DNA of 64,000 nucleotides from Atrina japonica (taxonomy: Eukaryota > Mollusca > Bivalvia > Pterioida > Pinnidae). Shown here in pieces: positions 48,000-56,790 of the stretch (its first letter is position 1; each line of letters starts with the position of its first letter). The notes below the pieces were generated by a model that did no database searches, was not told the DNA's origin, and saw nothing but the letters and a program-made list of their open reading frames with translations. The translations under genes were made by a program, and so were the position numbers. The stretch lies in assembly GCA_030159075.1 (NCBI GenBank), contig BROG01000562.1, forward strand, positions 248,001 through 312,000, given 5' to 3'.

Positions 48000-49271
48000 G
48001 TCGCGTTTATCGTATAGCTTAGTTGCTAATTTCCGTCTGTGTGTTTGTATTAAGTAAAATGTCTAAGTATGAAGCGTGTGTGCTTGATTCTGTTGTATCT
48101 TTAATTTCTAGTTCGCTGGGATATATCGCATTGACATATGTATGAAAATTGTCGTTATTAATTGACAAAACGTCGATATATCTAAATGTCAAATTAAAGG
48201 ACACCGCTAACTTTTTTCTTCTTTTGATTCAGCAGTTTCTGAATGAAGTCTGCTTCGTATGAATAAAGGAACAGGTCGGCCAATAAAGGAGCACAACTGG
48301 TACCCATAGGAATGCCGACAGTTTGTTGAAAGACCACGTCTCCGAACATTACAAATATATTGTCTATTAGAAATTCCAGCATGTTTTTTATATCAACTTC
48401 AGTATATTTATGTGTAGAATCAGAGTGGTGTTGGACGAAATAAGTATCCTGATAGCCAATCACTAGATATTTAAATTTTCGGGTACCACCTTTAGTGAAA
48501 ATACAGTTGGCCGAAAAGTCTTTTTTTAAATTTTTTATGTGGAATAGTAGTGTAAAGAGTAGAGAAGTCATACGTTTTGATACTGTGAATTCGAGAAAAA
48601 TTGTGTGCCTTCAAATTTTCTAAAAGCTGTTTAGAATTTTTAAGTATCCACATCTGATTTACACCGCTTCTGGAATAAGCAGCTGTACAGTATTGTTGAA
48701 GTTTCTCCTTACTGGCTGTCAATATCTTGGTAAGGGGTAAAGATAAAGGTTTGGTAGAACATTTGCTGGATCCTGCTATGTATCTTTGCTTATATGGGGT
48801 TTTATGAAGTTTAGGTATCCAGTATAAATGTGGTAGCTCGAAATCGGTATCCGTTGTAGGTATATAAAATGAGCGTAATACGGACACGTGATTTTGAAGG
48901 ATCTCGTCCTTTGAAAGTGAGCTACGTATGTATGTATGATTTCCAGAATTCGTATTAAACCCAAGTTCTTCAAATAAACAATTATAGTAATGTGCCTTAC
49001 AAATAAAAACTATATTATTTGAGGCTTTGTCTGCTGGTACCAGTACATATTGGTCATGTAATCTATCCAGTTCAGTTACTACTTCTGGATCATTAAATAC
49101 AGAGGGATAAAGTGTTTTCATAGTCCCTTTAAGTTTTCGAATACGATATTTTATCAACCGTCGTATGGCTTTCAGCCATTCAGACAAAGTGTCTGGTTCT
49201 ACGTCTTCATGTTTGGCCCATCGTCTGGCATAATCTTCGACAGAATCCATAACTAAACTGAAATTCTGACG
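48000..49271 (-). pseudogene. PLE reverse transcriptase domain, degenerate
   Basis: It begins MDSVEDYARRWAKHEDVEPD (49,250) and covers RT blocks: VLVPADKASNN, YWIPKLHKTPYKQRYIAG, YDFSTLYTTIPH, then after a frameshift near 48,520 NCIFTKGGTRKFKYLVIG and QTVGIPMGTSCAPLLADLF, and after another frameshift in an A-rich stretch near 48,210 TFRYIDVLSINND. The catalytic box is YID-V where active members have YIDDV, so one of the two Asp codons is deleted in frame. With the shifts and stops, this copy cannot make active enzyme. Confidence 0.85.
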
Positions 49272-50120
49272 TCAATTAAAGGAACGGGCTTCCCGGTATT
49301 TAGGCCCCCTTAAAATAAGATTTTTGAGGCTCTCATTTTCAACAATAGAAACGTCGCCGGTAATGACATGCCCGATAGGATTGTATTTGAAAGGAGATGA
49401 AGCACATGAACATGTGACAGTGTTGTGTAGAAGATGGTTGATGTCTAGGCACTGCAAAACCTGTTTGTAATTGAATAGCTTGGATGCGATGCTAGGTGTA
49501 TAGCTATATGAAATGCAAGGCGTGGTATTCAGTTTAAAATATGGTGGAATACAGGACTGAACTTTTTTATGATTTAGAACATTGCCAATGTTTAAAGCGT
49601 CTATGCCTTTATTTGTAAATTTAAGTTTAAGAAAAAGCCGTTTCTATTCAGAACAGTCTTCGTTTGTAACGCGTGCAGGCTTAAACAGTCTGTGATAAGC
49701 GATGTCCATTATAATGAAGTTCAGTATGTATTCTGGGGTTGAAGAATCCGTGTAGGGGTTCATTCTTGCTTCTTGAAAAAGTTTATTGAGATTTGTAAAA
49801 GGAACAGAATAAAGTTTGCTGCGAATGTGATGAAGACCCAATTTTTTGATAACGTAAGGTAAAAGAGATGAAAAAGTGACATCATGTATGTAGGGTCGGT
49901 TGTATGAACGATGCCCTTGACTTCGTTTACGTCTTACGTTAGAATTAAAAAGTTCCATCACATTAACACCATTACACAGTGGGCTTGATAGATTGCCTAC
50001 ACTTTGGATATTATCGTTACATCCATAGGGATATGCAGTGCCAAGCTGTTTAATCCAAAATTCTTCAAGTTGTCTACGGAAGGGGGTACTCAAGGTGGGA
50101 TTGTTGGTCCAGTGGTATAT
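49272..50120 (-). pseudogene. PLE N-terminal linker region (post-GIY-YIG and CxC segment)
   Basis: One frame runs from a stop at 50,121 to 49,272 with a single in-frame TAG at 49,644-49,646. The first residues IYHWTNNP and TPFRRQLEEFWIKQLGTAYP belong to the end of the endonuclease/linker part. After the TAG, the sequence continues in the same frame through CLDINHLLHNTVTCSCASS and FKYNPIGHVITGDVSI to GPKYREARSFN. A TGA at 49,272-49,274 then separates it, still in frame, from the RT part. At this place relatives as I remember them have Trp (NW), so TGG to TGA is the simplest reading. Confidence 0.75.
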
Positions 50121-50297
50121 TTATTCTCAAGTTTCTTAAAGTTTCTATTTTTAGAATTGACTAGATTGAATTTCTATCTAACAAAATTTGATCGATCAAG
50201 TAAAAGAACTAGTGAATGCTCACATTTACTTACTATAGGTTAGACTTACCACTACAGTATAACACAACACATACAAAAACTGCATACTTTCAGTTAA

Positions 50298-50337
50298 GGT
50301 TTCTTTTCGTGTAAGTTGGGTGGCCCTTAAAAGGGCC
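50298..50337 (-). terminator. histone-type mRNA 3'-end signal (stem-loop and downstream element)
   Basis: On the minus strand, 63 nt after the stop codon of the proline-rich gene, there is a perfect 6-bp stem with four-base loop, GGCCCTTTTAAGGGCC (50,337-50,322). It is followed at once by ACCCA and, 13 nt after the stem, by the purine-rich CGAAAAGAAA (50,308-50,299). This is the arrangement of replication-dependent histone mRNAs (SLBP stem-loop, cleavage after ACCCA, U7-binding downstream element). No AATAAA lies between the stop and the stem-loop. Confidence 0.7.
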
Positions 50338-50399
50338 GTTGAATTTCTTTCGTTGGGGAAGGCCTTTTTCCCATCCAACAGGCGCTGCAACCGACTGAC

Positions 50400-50624
50400 T
50401 TATAGTGCTTTCTCCTCTATCAGGCGTCCTATTTCAGTCTCCCACAATCTCAGTAGCCTCAAATTTGCCTGAGCCATAGTATACTGTAGCTCAGGCACCG
50501 GGGGCGCTGATGGCACAGCTCTGGGTGGAGGAGGTCTAGGCGGTGGTACCCTAGACCTGTAAGGTGGTGGCGGCGGCGGAACGGCTACTTTTCTCTCTGA
50601 TGGTGCGTCCTGAAATATGTCCAT
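50400..50624 (-). CDS. small proline-rich Polinton protein
   Basis: 74 codons starting MDIFQDAPSERK. The middle is a Pro/Arg-rich segment (VPPPPPPYRSRVPPPRPPPP) and the end an amphipathic helix-like stretch (MAQANLRLLRLWETEIGRLI). The ATG at 50,624 is chosen because a TATATAA box lies about 38 nt upstream, which leaves a very short leader; the frame extends further but across that box. It is transcribed divergently from the ATPase. It is one of the few intact frames in this Polinton. No known domain; the poly-Pro/Arg segment could bind SH3/WW-type partners or nucleic acid, but that is a guess. Confidence 0.65.
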   Translation of the reverse strand: MDIFQDAPSERKVAVPPPPPPYRSRVPPPRPPPPRAVPSAPPVPELQYTMAQANLRLLRLWETEIGRLIEEKAL

Positions 50625-50837
50625 GATGATGAACTGATACCGAGTAAAACCAAATGTCTGGTTTATATAGAGACTACGAACGCGCACGCAATCAATGACG
50701 TCAGAGGTCTATTCGGAGTATGAGTTGTTTCATGACTCCTACTACTACTCGGAACGTTTTTGTCTTATACCTTAGATGATTTATACATACACTACTCAAG
50801 TGACCATGTATATAATACTACATCTCTCAGTATTAAA
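50625..50837. promoter_or_regulatory. bidirectional promoter with CRE and two TATA boxes
   Basis: TATATAA lies on the minus strand at 50,668-50,662, about 38 nt before the proline-rich ATG. TATATAAT lies on the plus strand at about 50,809, about 30 nt before the ATPase ATG at 50,838. A perfect palindromic CREB/ATF site, TGACGTCA, stands at 50,696-50,703 between them. Confidence 0.65.
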
Positions 50838-51463
50838 ATGGCTTACTACCAGTCCATATCTCCCGATACGATACAATTAAAACATGAATTTACCATGGTT
50901 GTGGCGGGACCTACCAAATCAGGGAAAACTGAATTTGTAAAACAGTTGATAGAATGGAAGGATCAATGGATTCATTCCCCTCCCGACAAAATTGTATGGT
51001 GTTATCGTGAATTGCAACCTGCTTATGGAATCTTACAACGGGAACATCATGTTCACTTTGTTCAAAATATACCTGACGATGACGAAGTTTTAGTTTCTGA
51101 TCCGACTCGTCGTCACCTACTTGTCTTTGATGATATGATGGGTAGTAAAGCTCTCGATTCTATCGTAGAATGGTTTACACGTAAAGCACATCATCGGAAC
51201 AGAAGTGTGATCTACATCACTCAAAACTTGTTTGATCGTCCTGTTTAAGAATCCTAGAGATAAATCTATCTCAAGTGACCAACTTACCACGTCAATTAGA
51301 CTTACCAGGATTAAACCATGCTTATCACGATGCTACAAATCGTCCTCATGGTTATCTCTTGATTGATCTCACATCGTCTACCCCTGATAATCTAAGATTA
51401 AGATCAGATCTGTTTCATCCTTGGTATACGGGAGGGATAGTGTTGTATACACCTTATAAGTAG
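50838..51463 (+). pseudogene. Polinton genome-packaging ATPase (FtsK/HerA, A32-like), broken
   Basis: It begins MAYYQSISPDTIQL just after a TATA box. A Walker A motif (AGPTKSGKTEF) and Walker B (HLLVFDDMM) are intact. The reading then continues to YITQNLFDR, where the frame is lost at about 51,240. Sequence expected between QNLF and the LFKNPRDK block is missing, and the later part (LPRQLDLPGLNHAYHDATNR, PHGYLLIDLTSS) is in a third frame, ending at 51,463. So there is one internal deletion of roughly 15-20 codons and at least one further shift near 51,270. In intact Polintons this protein drives DNA into the capsid. Confidence 0.85.
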
Positions 51464-51515
51464 ACAGTAACTTTCTCTAGGCCGTCATTTCTCGTATTCC
51501 TGTTAACGTAGAATC

Positions 51516-52463
51516 ATGAATCCTTTACCTAAAGCCACCAGTAAACTGGTGACTACTTTAAGAAAATTGCAATTGGAGAAAGATCCCGTCAGACGTCAAG
51601 AACTGTTAGAATTAGGTAGAGACGCTTTATTGAAATGGTTTGGTATGGGGGCTAAAATCTTGTCTGGTACTATTCCAGTGACCAAACCTACAGCAACGTT
51701 AATACAGAGAAATGCTGATCATTTAAAAATCACCCAAAAGCTGATGAAGAAGCTAAGAAAACTGCTATCTTAAAACGGGGAGCAGCAGGGTTCTTAGGTG
51801 GGGTAATTATTCGATCCCTATTACAGTGGGCTAGTCGCCTCAAGAAGAACACTGCACCTAAAAAGAAAAAAACACCCCCTCTTCCTAAGCAGAAAAAGAA
51901 GAGCCCTATGAAGAAGAATAGCCCTAAGAAGAGGAGTCCTAAGAAGAAGAACCCACCATTGGTTCTAAAACTGAATCTGAAACAGATTCGTGAAGCTGAC
52001 ACATTGAATCAGGCTTCTCCTACACGAATACCGTCTCCACCTGTAACCAACAGTCCTGTAGCAGGGACTTCTGCTACTGCAACATCTATCTTTGGACAAC
52101 CGATACGTCTTCCTGGTAGACCTAATATCAAAATTACACAACGGAAACAACCTCCTATTACTAAGACTAAAGCAGTCCTATAGACACTGAATGTACCTAC
52201 TCCTACTGCTACTCCTAAGCAGTCCTCGTTATTTCCCTTATTACCAAAAACTTTAACTGCAAAAGATGTATCATCTCAGCTGAACAAACGTGTTACATCT
52301 ACTCCAAAGTCTACTCGTTTACCTTCGTTTGCTTCTACCTTTGGATCTCCCATCACCAGTCAGCCTAAGACACAAGCCACTTCATATATGAATAGCTACA
52401 AATGTCTATGGTGTCGGGCTCTTTTTACTACGAGTAAAGAACTTCAAGATCATAAACGACTTT
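51516..52463 (+). pseudogene. lysine-rich core-like protein with a C-terminal zinc-finger half
   Basis: The start MNPLPKATSKLVTTLRKL leads through a helical segment (DPVRRQELLELGRDALLKW). A frameshift near 51,735 moves to a frame with GAAGFLGGVIIRSLLQWASR, then Lys/Pro/Ser blocks (KKKSPMKKNSPKKRSPKKKN) like a histone H1 or protamine tail, then a Ser/Thr/Pro-rich stretch with an in-frame TAG at 52,182. The end, YKCLWCRALFTTSKELQDHK, is a C2H2 finger cut by TAA just before the second His position (HKRL, stop, H). A DNA-binding virion core role is inferred from composition and place. Confidence 0.6.
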
Positions 52464-52547
52464 AACATTCTATGTTGATATAGGTTAATAAAACTACCGC
52501 AGATCATGTTTTGAGTCATTTGTGGAATACTTAAATGTAGTTACATC

Positions 52548-52913
52548 ATGGCACCAAGAAAAAGTAAGCATGGGCTTGAATCTCATGCCGCTTTGATTAA
52601 AGTCTTAGGACAAAAACAGTATCCTATTGAGTTTAAAAAGATTATCTTACGGTATGTCCCTGATGACACGATCATGAAAATTTGTAAAGTAGTGTATAAA
52701 TTCTTAAAAGGAGTGATTCCTTTAACAAAACTTCAGAAACAGCACTTGGGTTCAAAGAAACGGGTCTTAAGAAAACTAGTTCATCCTCAATTGACTGTCC
52801 CTCAACGACGTCGTATTCTAACGAATCAACAGGGTGGTGTTTAACCTATCTTACCCTTATTACCGCCATTACTAGGAGCCATACCTTCTCCTGTCTTAAA
52901 ATCTATTCTTTAA
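52548..52913 (+). pseudogene. small conserved Polinton protein with hydrophobic tail, one stop
   Basis: It begins MAPRKSKHGLESHAALIKVL. The block LKGVIPLTKLQKQHLGSKKR and LRKLVHPQLTVPQRRRILT, then a GG, matches a ~100-residue protein seen beside Polinton genes in many invertebrates, whose GG is followed by a hydrophobic stretch. Here a TAA at 52,842-52,844 falls right after QQGGV, and the hydrophobic tail (PILPLLPPLLGAIPSP) follows in the same frame to 52,913. The function is not established; a capsid-associated membrane-active role has been thought possible for such tails. Confidence 0.65.
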
Positions 52914-52929
52914 CCATGAGCACACGAAA

Positions 52930-53797
52930 ATGATCTTAGTTCCTGAGAGGACCATGGAGGAACTCAAACAATGGAGAGAAAGAAGTTTACACCCTTTGCC
53001 TCATACACCTGAAGTAGCATCTTCGGTGCGTTTATGTAATGAATTAGATGCGATTGTAGATCGTGATGATTTGACACCTGAAGCTAAGGTAGCCAAGTTT
53101 GGTCAAGAACTTCATCGATACCGTACGTATCTACAACAAGCTCGTCATCTTGTAGAACAGAGACCTTGGTCTCACAAAACAGATAAAGTCGAAGAAGTCA
53201 AAGATGATGTTAAAGCTGAAATGTCTCCTGATGATCAAGATCTTATGACAGCTATTACATCACTGCTCCATTAAACCAAAAGTCCCTTTGTTATTTAAAC
53301 ATCTCAAGAAACATTCTGATATACTAACAAGGGAAAAAGACGGTCAAATACAATGCATAGGGAAGACCGTACCTGGGACAAATATGGTCGACCTCGTAAC
53401 TGATGCCTTACGGACACAACCTAGAAAAGGGTATCAACCCTCGGGACTTAATAGTTTTGTAAAAGGATTAGTGGAATCGAATGTCCCTCGTGATTGGATA
53501 CGTAGCCTTAATCATATCAAAGTGATGAATCAACCTATCGTAAAACCAAAGGCTATGAGTACCCCTAAACCTCTGGATGATGATAATGATGAAGATGACA
53601 CAGGGTTCTATGACGCTATGCCTACTCTTCCTTCTACTGACATAAAAGATTCTGCAAAGACACCCCTTAGTCAGAAAATTGTTAAGGATTGGCAAAGATT
53701 GACTCCTACGGCCTGGTCTACCATTAAAAAATCTCAAAAGAGTTCTCATCTTCCAGAATGGAACAAAACTCAAAATCTTCGCAAAATACCAAATTAG
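52930..53797 (+). pseudogene. conserved Polinton protein of unknown function, one frameshift
   Basis: The N-terminal half begins MILVPERTMEELKQWRERS and has VRLCNELDAIVDRDDLTPEA and FGQELHRYRTYLQQARH. A frameshift in 53,258-53,276 leads to the second half: LLFKHLKKHSDILTREKDGQ, PGTNMVDLVTDALR and GYQPSGLNSFVKGL, then an acidic Asp-rich linker and a basic tail ending at 53,797. These two blocks commonly form one protein adjacent to the integrase in invertebrate Polintons. No biochemical role is known to me. Its last 40 nt overlap the integrase start. Confidence 0.7.
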
Positions 53798-54842
53798 CAT
53801 CCATTTATTATGATCCTTCTAATCGGGGTGGGTATGCAGGTATAGAACCTCTCTATCGAGAAGTGAAACGTCAAAAGTACCCCATTTCTCTAAATGAGGT
53901 GAAACAATGGTTGAAAGGACAAGACACGTATACGCTTCATAAATCTATCAAGAGAAAGTTTCCTCGTAACCAAACGAGAGTGACCGATATGGATGAACAA
54001 TGGCAATTAGATTTTGCGGATGTATCCAACATCAAGACACACAATGATGGGTATACGTTTCTCTTATGTGTCATTGATGTTCTATCTAAATATGCTTGGG
54101 TCATCCCTTTGAAAAATAAATCTGCGAAAGAAATGGTACGAGGGTTTCAATCAGTATTAAAACAAACGTCCCATTCGTATACAATCCGATGAAGGAAAAG
54201 AGTTTTTGATTCGTTTCACGATATTCATTTCTTTACGACAGACAATACAGAAACAAAAGCTAGTATTGTAGAACGATTTTAAAAAGGACACTGAAAGCTC
54301 GCATGTGGAGATATTTTACTCATACTCGTTCCCGTCGTTATGTTGACGTTCTACCTCAGATTGTTCAAGCTTATAATCAATCGTATCATCGTAGTGTCGG
54401 TAGAAGTCCCATAGAAGTCAATCCTTCCAATGTGTTAGAAGTCTGGGAGACCTTATATGGTACCCCTTCAAAAAACCTTCCATTGTCCTAGTTTCATTCA
54501 AGTGATCGCGTACGTATCAGTTAAGTAAAACGTATATTTGATAAGGGCTACTTACCTAACTGGACCACGGAACTGTTCACGGTCGAGAAACGAGTACCTG
54601 ATCGTTATCCTTATGTGTATTACATCCAGGATGATCATCAAGAACGATTGGAAGGTACGTTTTAGGAATCTGAATTACAATCCGTTGTGAAAAGAGATGA
54701 TGTCTATGAAGTCGAATAGATTCTCGAAAATGGAAAAAGGCGCGTAGGTAAAAATCGAGTTATAGAAGAAGTGAAGGTACATTGGAAAGGATATCCTCTT
54801 AGTTTTGATTCATGGATCCCCAATTCCAAAAAAGACCAATAG
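53758..54842 (+). pseudogene. Polinton integrase (retroviral-type DDE) with chromodomain, broken
   Basis: It starts MEQNSKSSQNTKLASIYYDP. The DDE core can be followed across frames: WQLDFADVSN with VIDVLSKYAW (first Asp), SDEGKEF (second Asp, after a shift near 54,175) and KASIVERF (Glu, after another shift near 54,210). The second Asp and Glu are closer than in active members, so a small deletion is likely. Then come MWRYFTHTRSRRYVDVLPQI and YNQSYHRSVGRSPIEVNPSN, an SH3-like tail with stops, and a chromodomain (DDVYEVE, stop, ILENG ... VHWKGYPLSFDSWI) ending TAG at 54,840. At least three shifts and three stops are present. Intact versions insert the element into chromosomes; the chromodomain may guide target choice. 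Confidence 0.88.
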
Positions 54843-55135
54843 ACTCGGTAAGCCGAGTGTCTATCAGAGTCAACAATGAGCCCACCGAGCAACTACCCGA
54901 TAGAGTGAGTCATACGCCTAGTACTACTTGGAAATGGTGCGGAAAAAACATACCTCGGAATGAAATTGTATTCTCTGTTCAAGTAATTCTTGCCTTTACT
55001 ATCATCATAGCTTGCGTCGTTCATTTGGCTTTGAAAGATGACAATAGTCAGTTCTGGATGGTTATGTTAAGTGGGTGTATGGGCTACATCATGCTTAATC
55101 CTAGTATGAAGCTACACTCCAAAGCAAATCATTGA
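54812..55135 (+). CDS. Polinton two-helix membrane protein
   Basis: The recognisable part begins near 54,900 (STTWKWCGKNIPRNEIVFSV) and has two membrane segments (VQVILAFTIIIACVVHLAL and FWMVMLSGCMGYIML), ending NPSMKLHSKANH. The KWCG-K-IPR-EIVF signature and the GC-GYI--NPS end are shared by a small protein in many invertebrate Polintons. The upstream part of the frame, from an ATG at 54,812, overlaps the integrase chromodomain in another frame, so the true start is uncertain. This frame looks intact over its conserved part. A hairpin follows at 55,145. Confidence 0.65.
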   Translation: MDPQFQKRPIDSVSRVSIRVNNEPTEQLPDRVSHTPSTTWKWCGKNIPRNEIVFSVQVILAFTIIIACVVHLALKDDNSQFWMVMLSGCMGYIMLNPSMKLHSKANH

Positions 55136-55144
55136 ATCTATAAA

Positions 55145-55170
55145 GGATTCAAGTTCCAACGTTTGAATCC
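55145..55170 (+). terminator. 3' hairpin after the membrane protein
   Basis: GGATTCAA and TTGAATCC form a perfect 8-bp stem ten nucleotides after the stop codon. Whether it acts in RNA processing is unknown. Confidence 0.4.
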
Positions 55171-55202
55171 ATTCCTAAGGACTGTATTGATAGTGACACA
55201 TT

Positions 55203-55548
55203 ATGACACTCATCGTTCATAAAGGGGTACCTCGTCAGAAAGGATATGGACTTCTCTTTCCTAAACTGACTCAATCGTTAACTAGAACAACTCATGGTCG
55301 GTCTGATCTCTCCTCAGAGAGGTGGGATCATCAATCCATTAAGACTTGCATGGAGTATAGTCAATACACTCGTAGGAGCATTTAGCCCCATCTGATCTGC
55401 ATCTGATGTGCAATATGGCAAAGGTATTTGGTCAGACTTTCTCAAACCTACCATTACGAAAGCCATTCCTCATATAGCTAAATTTGCTTTGAATACGGGC
55501 ATGGATGTGATACAGAATAAACGTTCATTGAAAAATGCTCTTATGTAG
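55203..55548 (+). pseudogene. glycine-rich minor-virion-like Polinton protein, remnant
   Basis: The first block (VPRQKGYGLLFPKLTQSL) has the RQ-GYG start of a small Polinton protein that resembles adenovirus-type minor capsid or core peptides. After frame changes, GGIINPLRLAWSIVNTLVGA and IWSDFLKPTITKAIPHIAKF, ALNTGMDVIQNKRSLKNALM follow, the last being the family's typical C-terminal end. There is a shift near 55,320 and a TGA near 55,397. The protease remnant follows without a gap. Confidence 0.5.
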
Positions 55549-55915
55549 GACCCTCGTTTGGCGGAGTATACCCAAGAGACGTTTTACCGGCCTATTTACC
55601 TCATGGCAAACATTCATTTATCGTCAATATAGACGCCATGCAGATCGAGTGATTTATAATCAACAAATGTATCAACACCCTCGCACCAAAGTTTGTGGAC
55701 ATTACTGTGTGTATTATTTACGTCAAAGACATCGAGGTGTCCCTAGTCATGTTTTATTTCAATCTTTAAGTCGTCAACCTAGACAAAGAAGAAGAAACAT
55801 TGATCCTTTACTAAACGATCGTTTTGTTTGGAGATGGTTTAGAGAGCAATATCGAATACCTGTACCTAAATCAACCAGGTATCAGTCCTGTCAGTTACGA
55901 CAAGTATGGGTTTAA
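55549..55915 (+). pseudogene. adenovirus-type cysteine protease, internally deleted
   Basis: The N-terminal block (GPSFGGVYPRDVLPAYLPHG, then HSFIVNID) is in one frame up to about 55,650. The C-terminal block (VIYNQQMYQHPRTKVCGHYC, VYYLRQRHRGVP, DRFVWRWFREQY) is in another and ends at 55,915. The C-terminal block includes the nucleophile Cys context VCGHYC and the conserved Gln-containing stretch. The middle, which holds the catalytic His and acidic residue, is missing, so the copy cannot be active. In Polintons this protease matures virion proteins. Confidence 0.8.
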
Positions 55916-56077
55916 TTACGTCTAGGAATCCGAACTGACCGATCTAGGACAAATGTTGACGTTCTTTTGCTCCACGCTGTATGGGCAAGATCAACCTTAG
56001 TAGTAAGACGTAATAAACTCTTTGTTGTTGTTTTATTTTATTATTACTTTGTTTTTGGTATCACTGTACGTAGTCTT

Positions 56078-56132
56078 AGAGGGACGGCCCTAATCCTCCA
56101 AGAACTACTTCTACTTTGAGCGGGGTAATAAA
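56078..56132 (+). terminator. 3' hairpin motif and poly(A) signal after the protease
   Basis: AGAGGGACGGCCCTAATCCTCC (56,078-56,099) is followed about 20 nt later by CGGGGTAATAAAATG. The same layout (AGAGGGAC, CCCTAA, CCTC, then CGGGG and an A-rich stretch) occurs at 60,738-60,805. Confidence 0.45.
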
Positions 56133-56141
56133 ATGTTGAGT

Positions 56142-56300
56142 GGATAGAATTGTTGTCGTTATTTATGAGTTAAAAACAATATAAAGTAGAAAGAAAGGTT
56201 GGGATGTGTATGAGAGAGAAAACAGAAAAAAAGAAATAAGAGAAAGGTGAACATGTGGAGAGAGAGAGAGAAAGAGAAAAGAAATAAGAGAAAGGTGAAC

Positions 56301-56355
<55 letters not shown>

Positions 56356-56676
56356 AGAAATGTGAACATGTGGAGAGAGAGAGAGAAAAGAAATAAGAGA
56401 GAGAAAACATGGGGAATGGAAGAGAGTACAGAGATACGATTCAGGGATCACGTGCCTTGTTGGGTATGACATAGGCTGACATCACATCAGAGTGTACACA
56501 GAGAGAAATCATGATTGCAACTGTATGGATTATCTGCTGTTCTCTATTACACAGAAGAATGAAACATCCGATACGATATAATCCTGATTGGAATACTTAT
56601 GTACGTGCTGTGAAAACAACCGCACAATTTATAGGGATTGTGTATCATATGTTTGATTGATGAGATTTTTGGTATC
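56142..56676. other. spacer with (AG)n microsatellite
   Basis: GAGA-rich sequence at 56,200-56,410 includes a pure tract at about 56,303-56,350. AAAGAAATAAGAGAAAGGTG-like flanks are duplicated. No gene seen. Confidence 0.8.
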
Positions 56677-56790
56677 AGGTCGATCCGGCCCCAAACCAGT
56701 CCGGCCCTAAGTCGATCCGGCCCCAAGTCGATTCGGCCCAAGTCGATTCGGCCCAGGTCGATCCGGCCCCAAGTCATTCCGGCCCCATAT
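56677..56790. repeat. GC-rich 14-16-bp minisatellite, about seven copies
   Basis: Units read AGTCGATCCGGCCCCA with small changes. The block is strongly GC-rich in an AT-rich neighbourhood. Confidence 0.9.

Larger units (their letters stand above)
47485..50120 (-). mobile_element. Penelope-like retroelement, 5'-truncated and frame-broken
   Basis: Reading leftward from 50,120: a conserved linker after an N-terminal endonuclease (TPFRRQLEEFWIKQLG, YPYGCNDNI), a CxC-type segment (TCSCASSPF, HVITGD), then a reverse transcriptase (YDFSTLYTTIPH, GIPMGTSCAPLLADLF, RYIDVLS, YPSELEIKDTTESS). Remnants of the C-terminal part continue to about 47,700, and a conserved 3' tail to 47,485. EEFWIKQL/YPYGCND upstream of the RT places the GIY-YIG side N-terminally, as in the domain-permuted PLE clade common in invertebrates (Naiad/Chlamys type). 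The GIY-YIG core itself is missing. Breaks: TAG at 49,644, TGA at 49,272, frameshifts near 48,520 and 48,210, and more past 48,019. Confidence 0.82.
50298..56140. mobile_element. partial, decayed Polinton/Maverick
   Basis: A run of genes typical of Polintons (virus-like self-synthesising transposons): packaging ATPase, core-like protein, two small conserved proteins, retroviral-type integrase with chromodomain, two-helix membrane protein, minor-virion-like remnant and adenovirus-type protease, plus a divergent proline-rich gene. Almost every gene carries a stop, frameshift or deletion. Protein-primed DNA polymerase B and major capsid protein are not in the window, and I could not find terminal inverted repeats. 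It lies between a PLE and a MULE gene. Confidence 0.85.
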
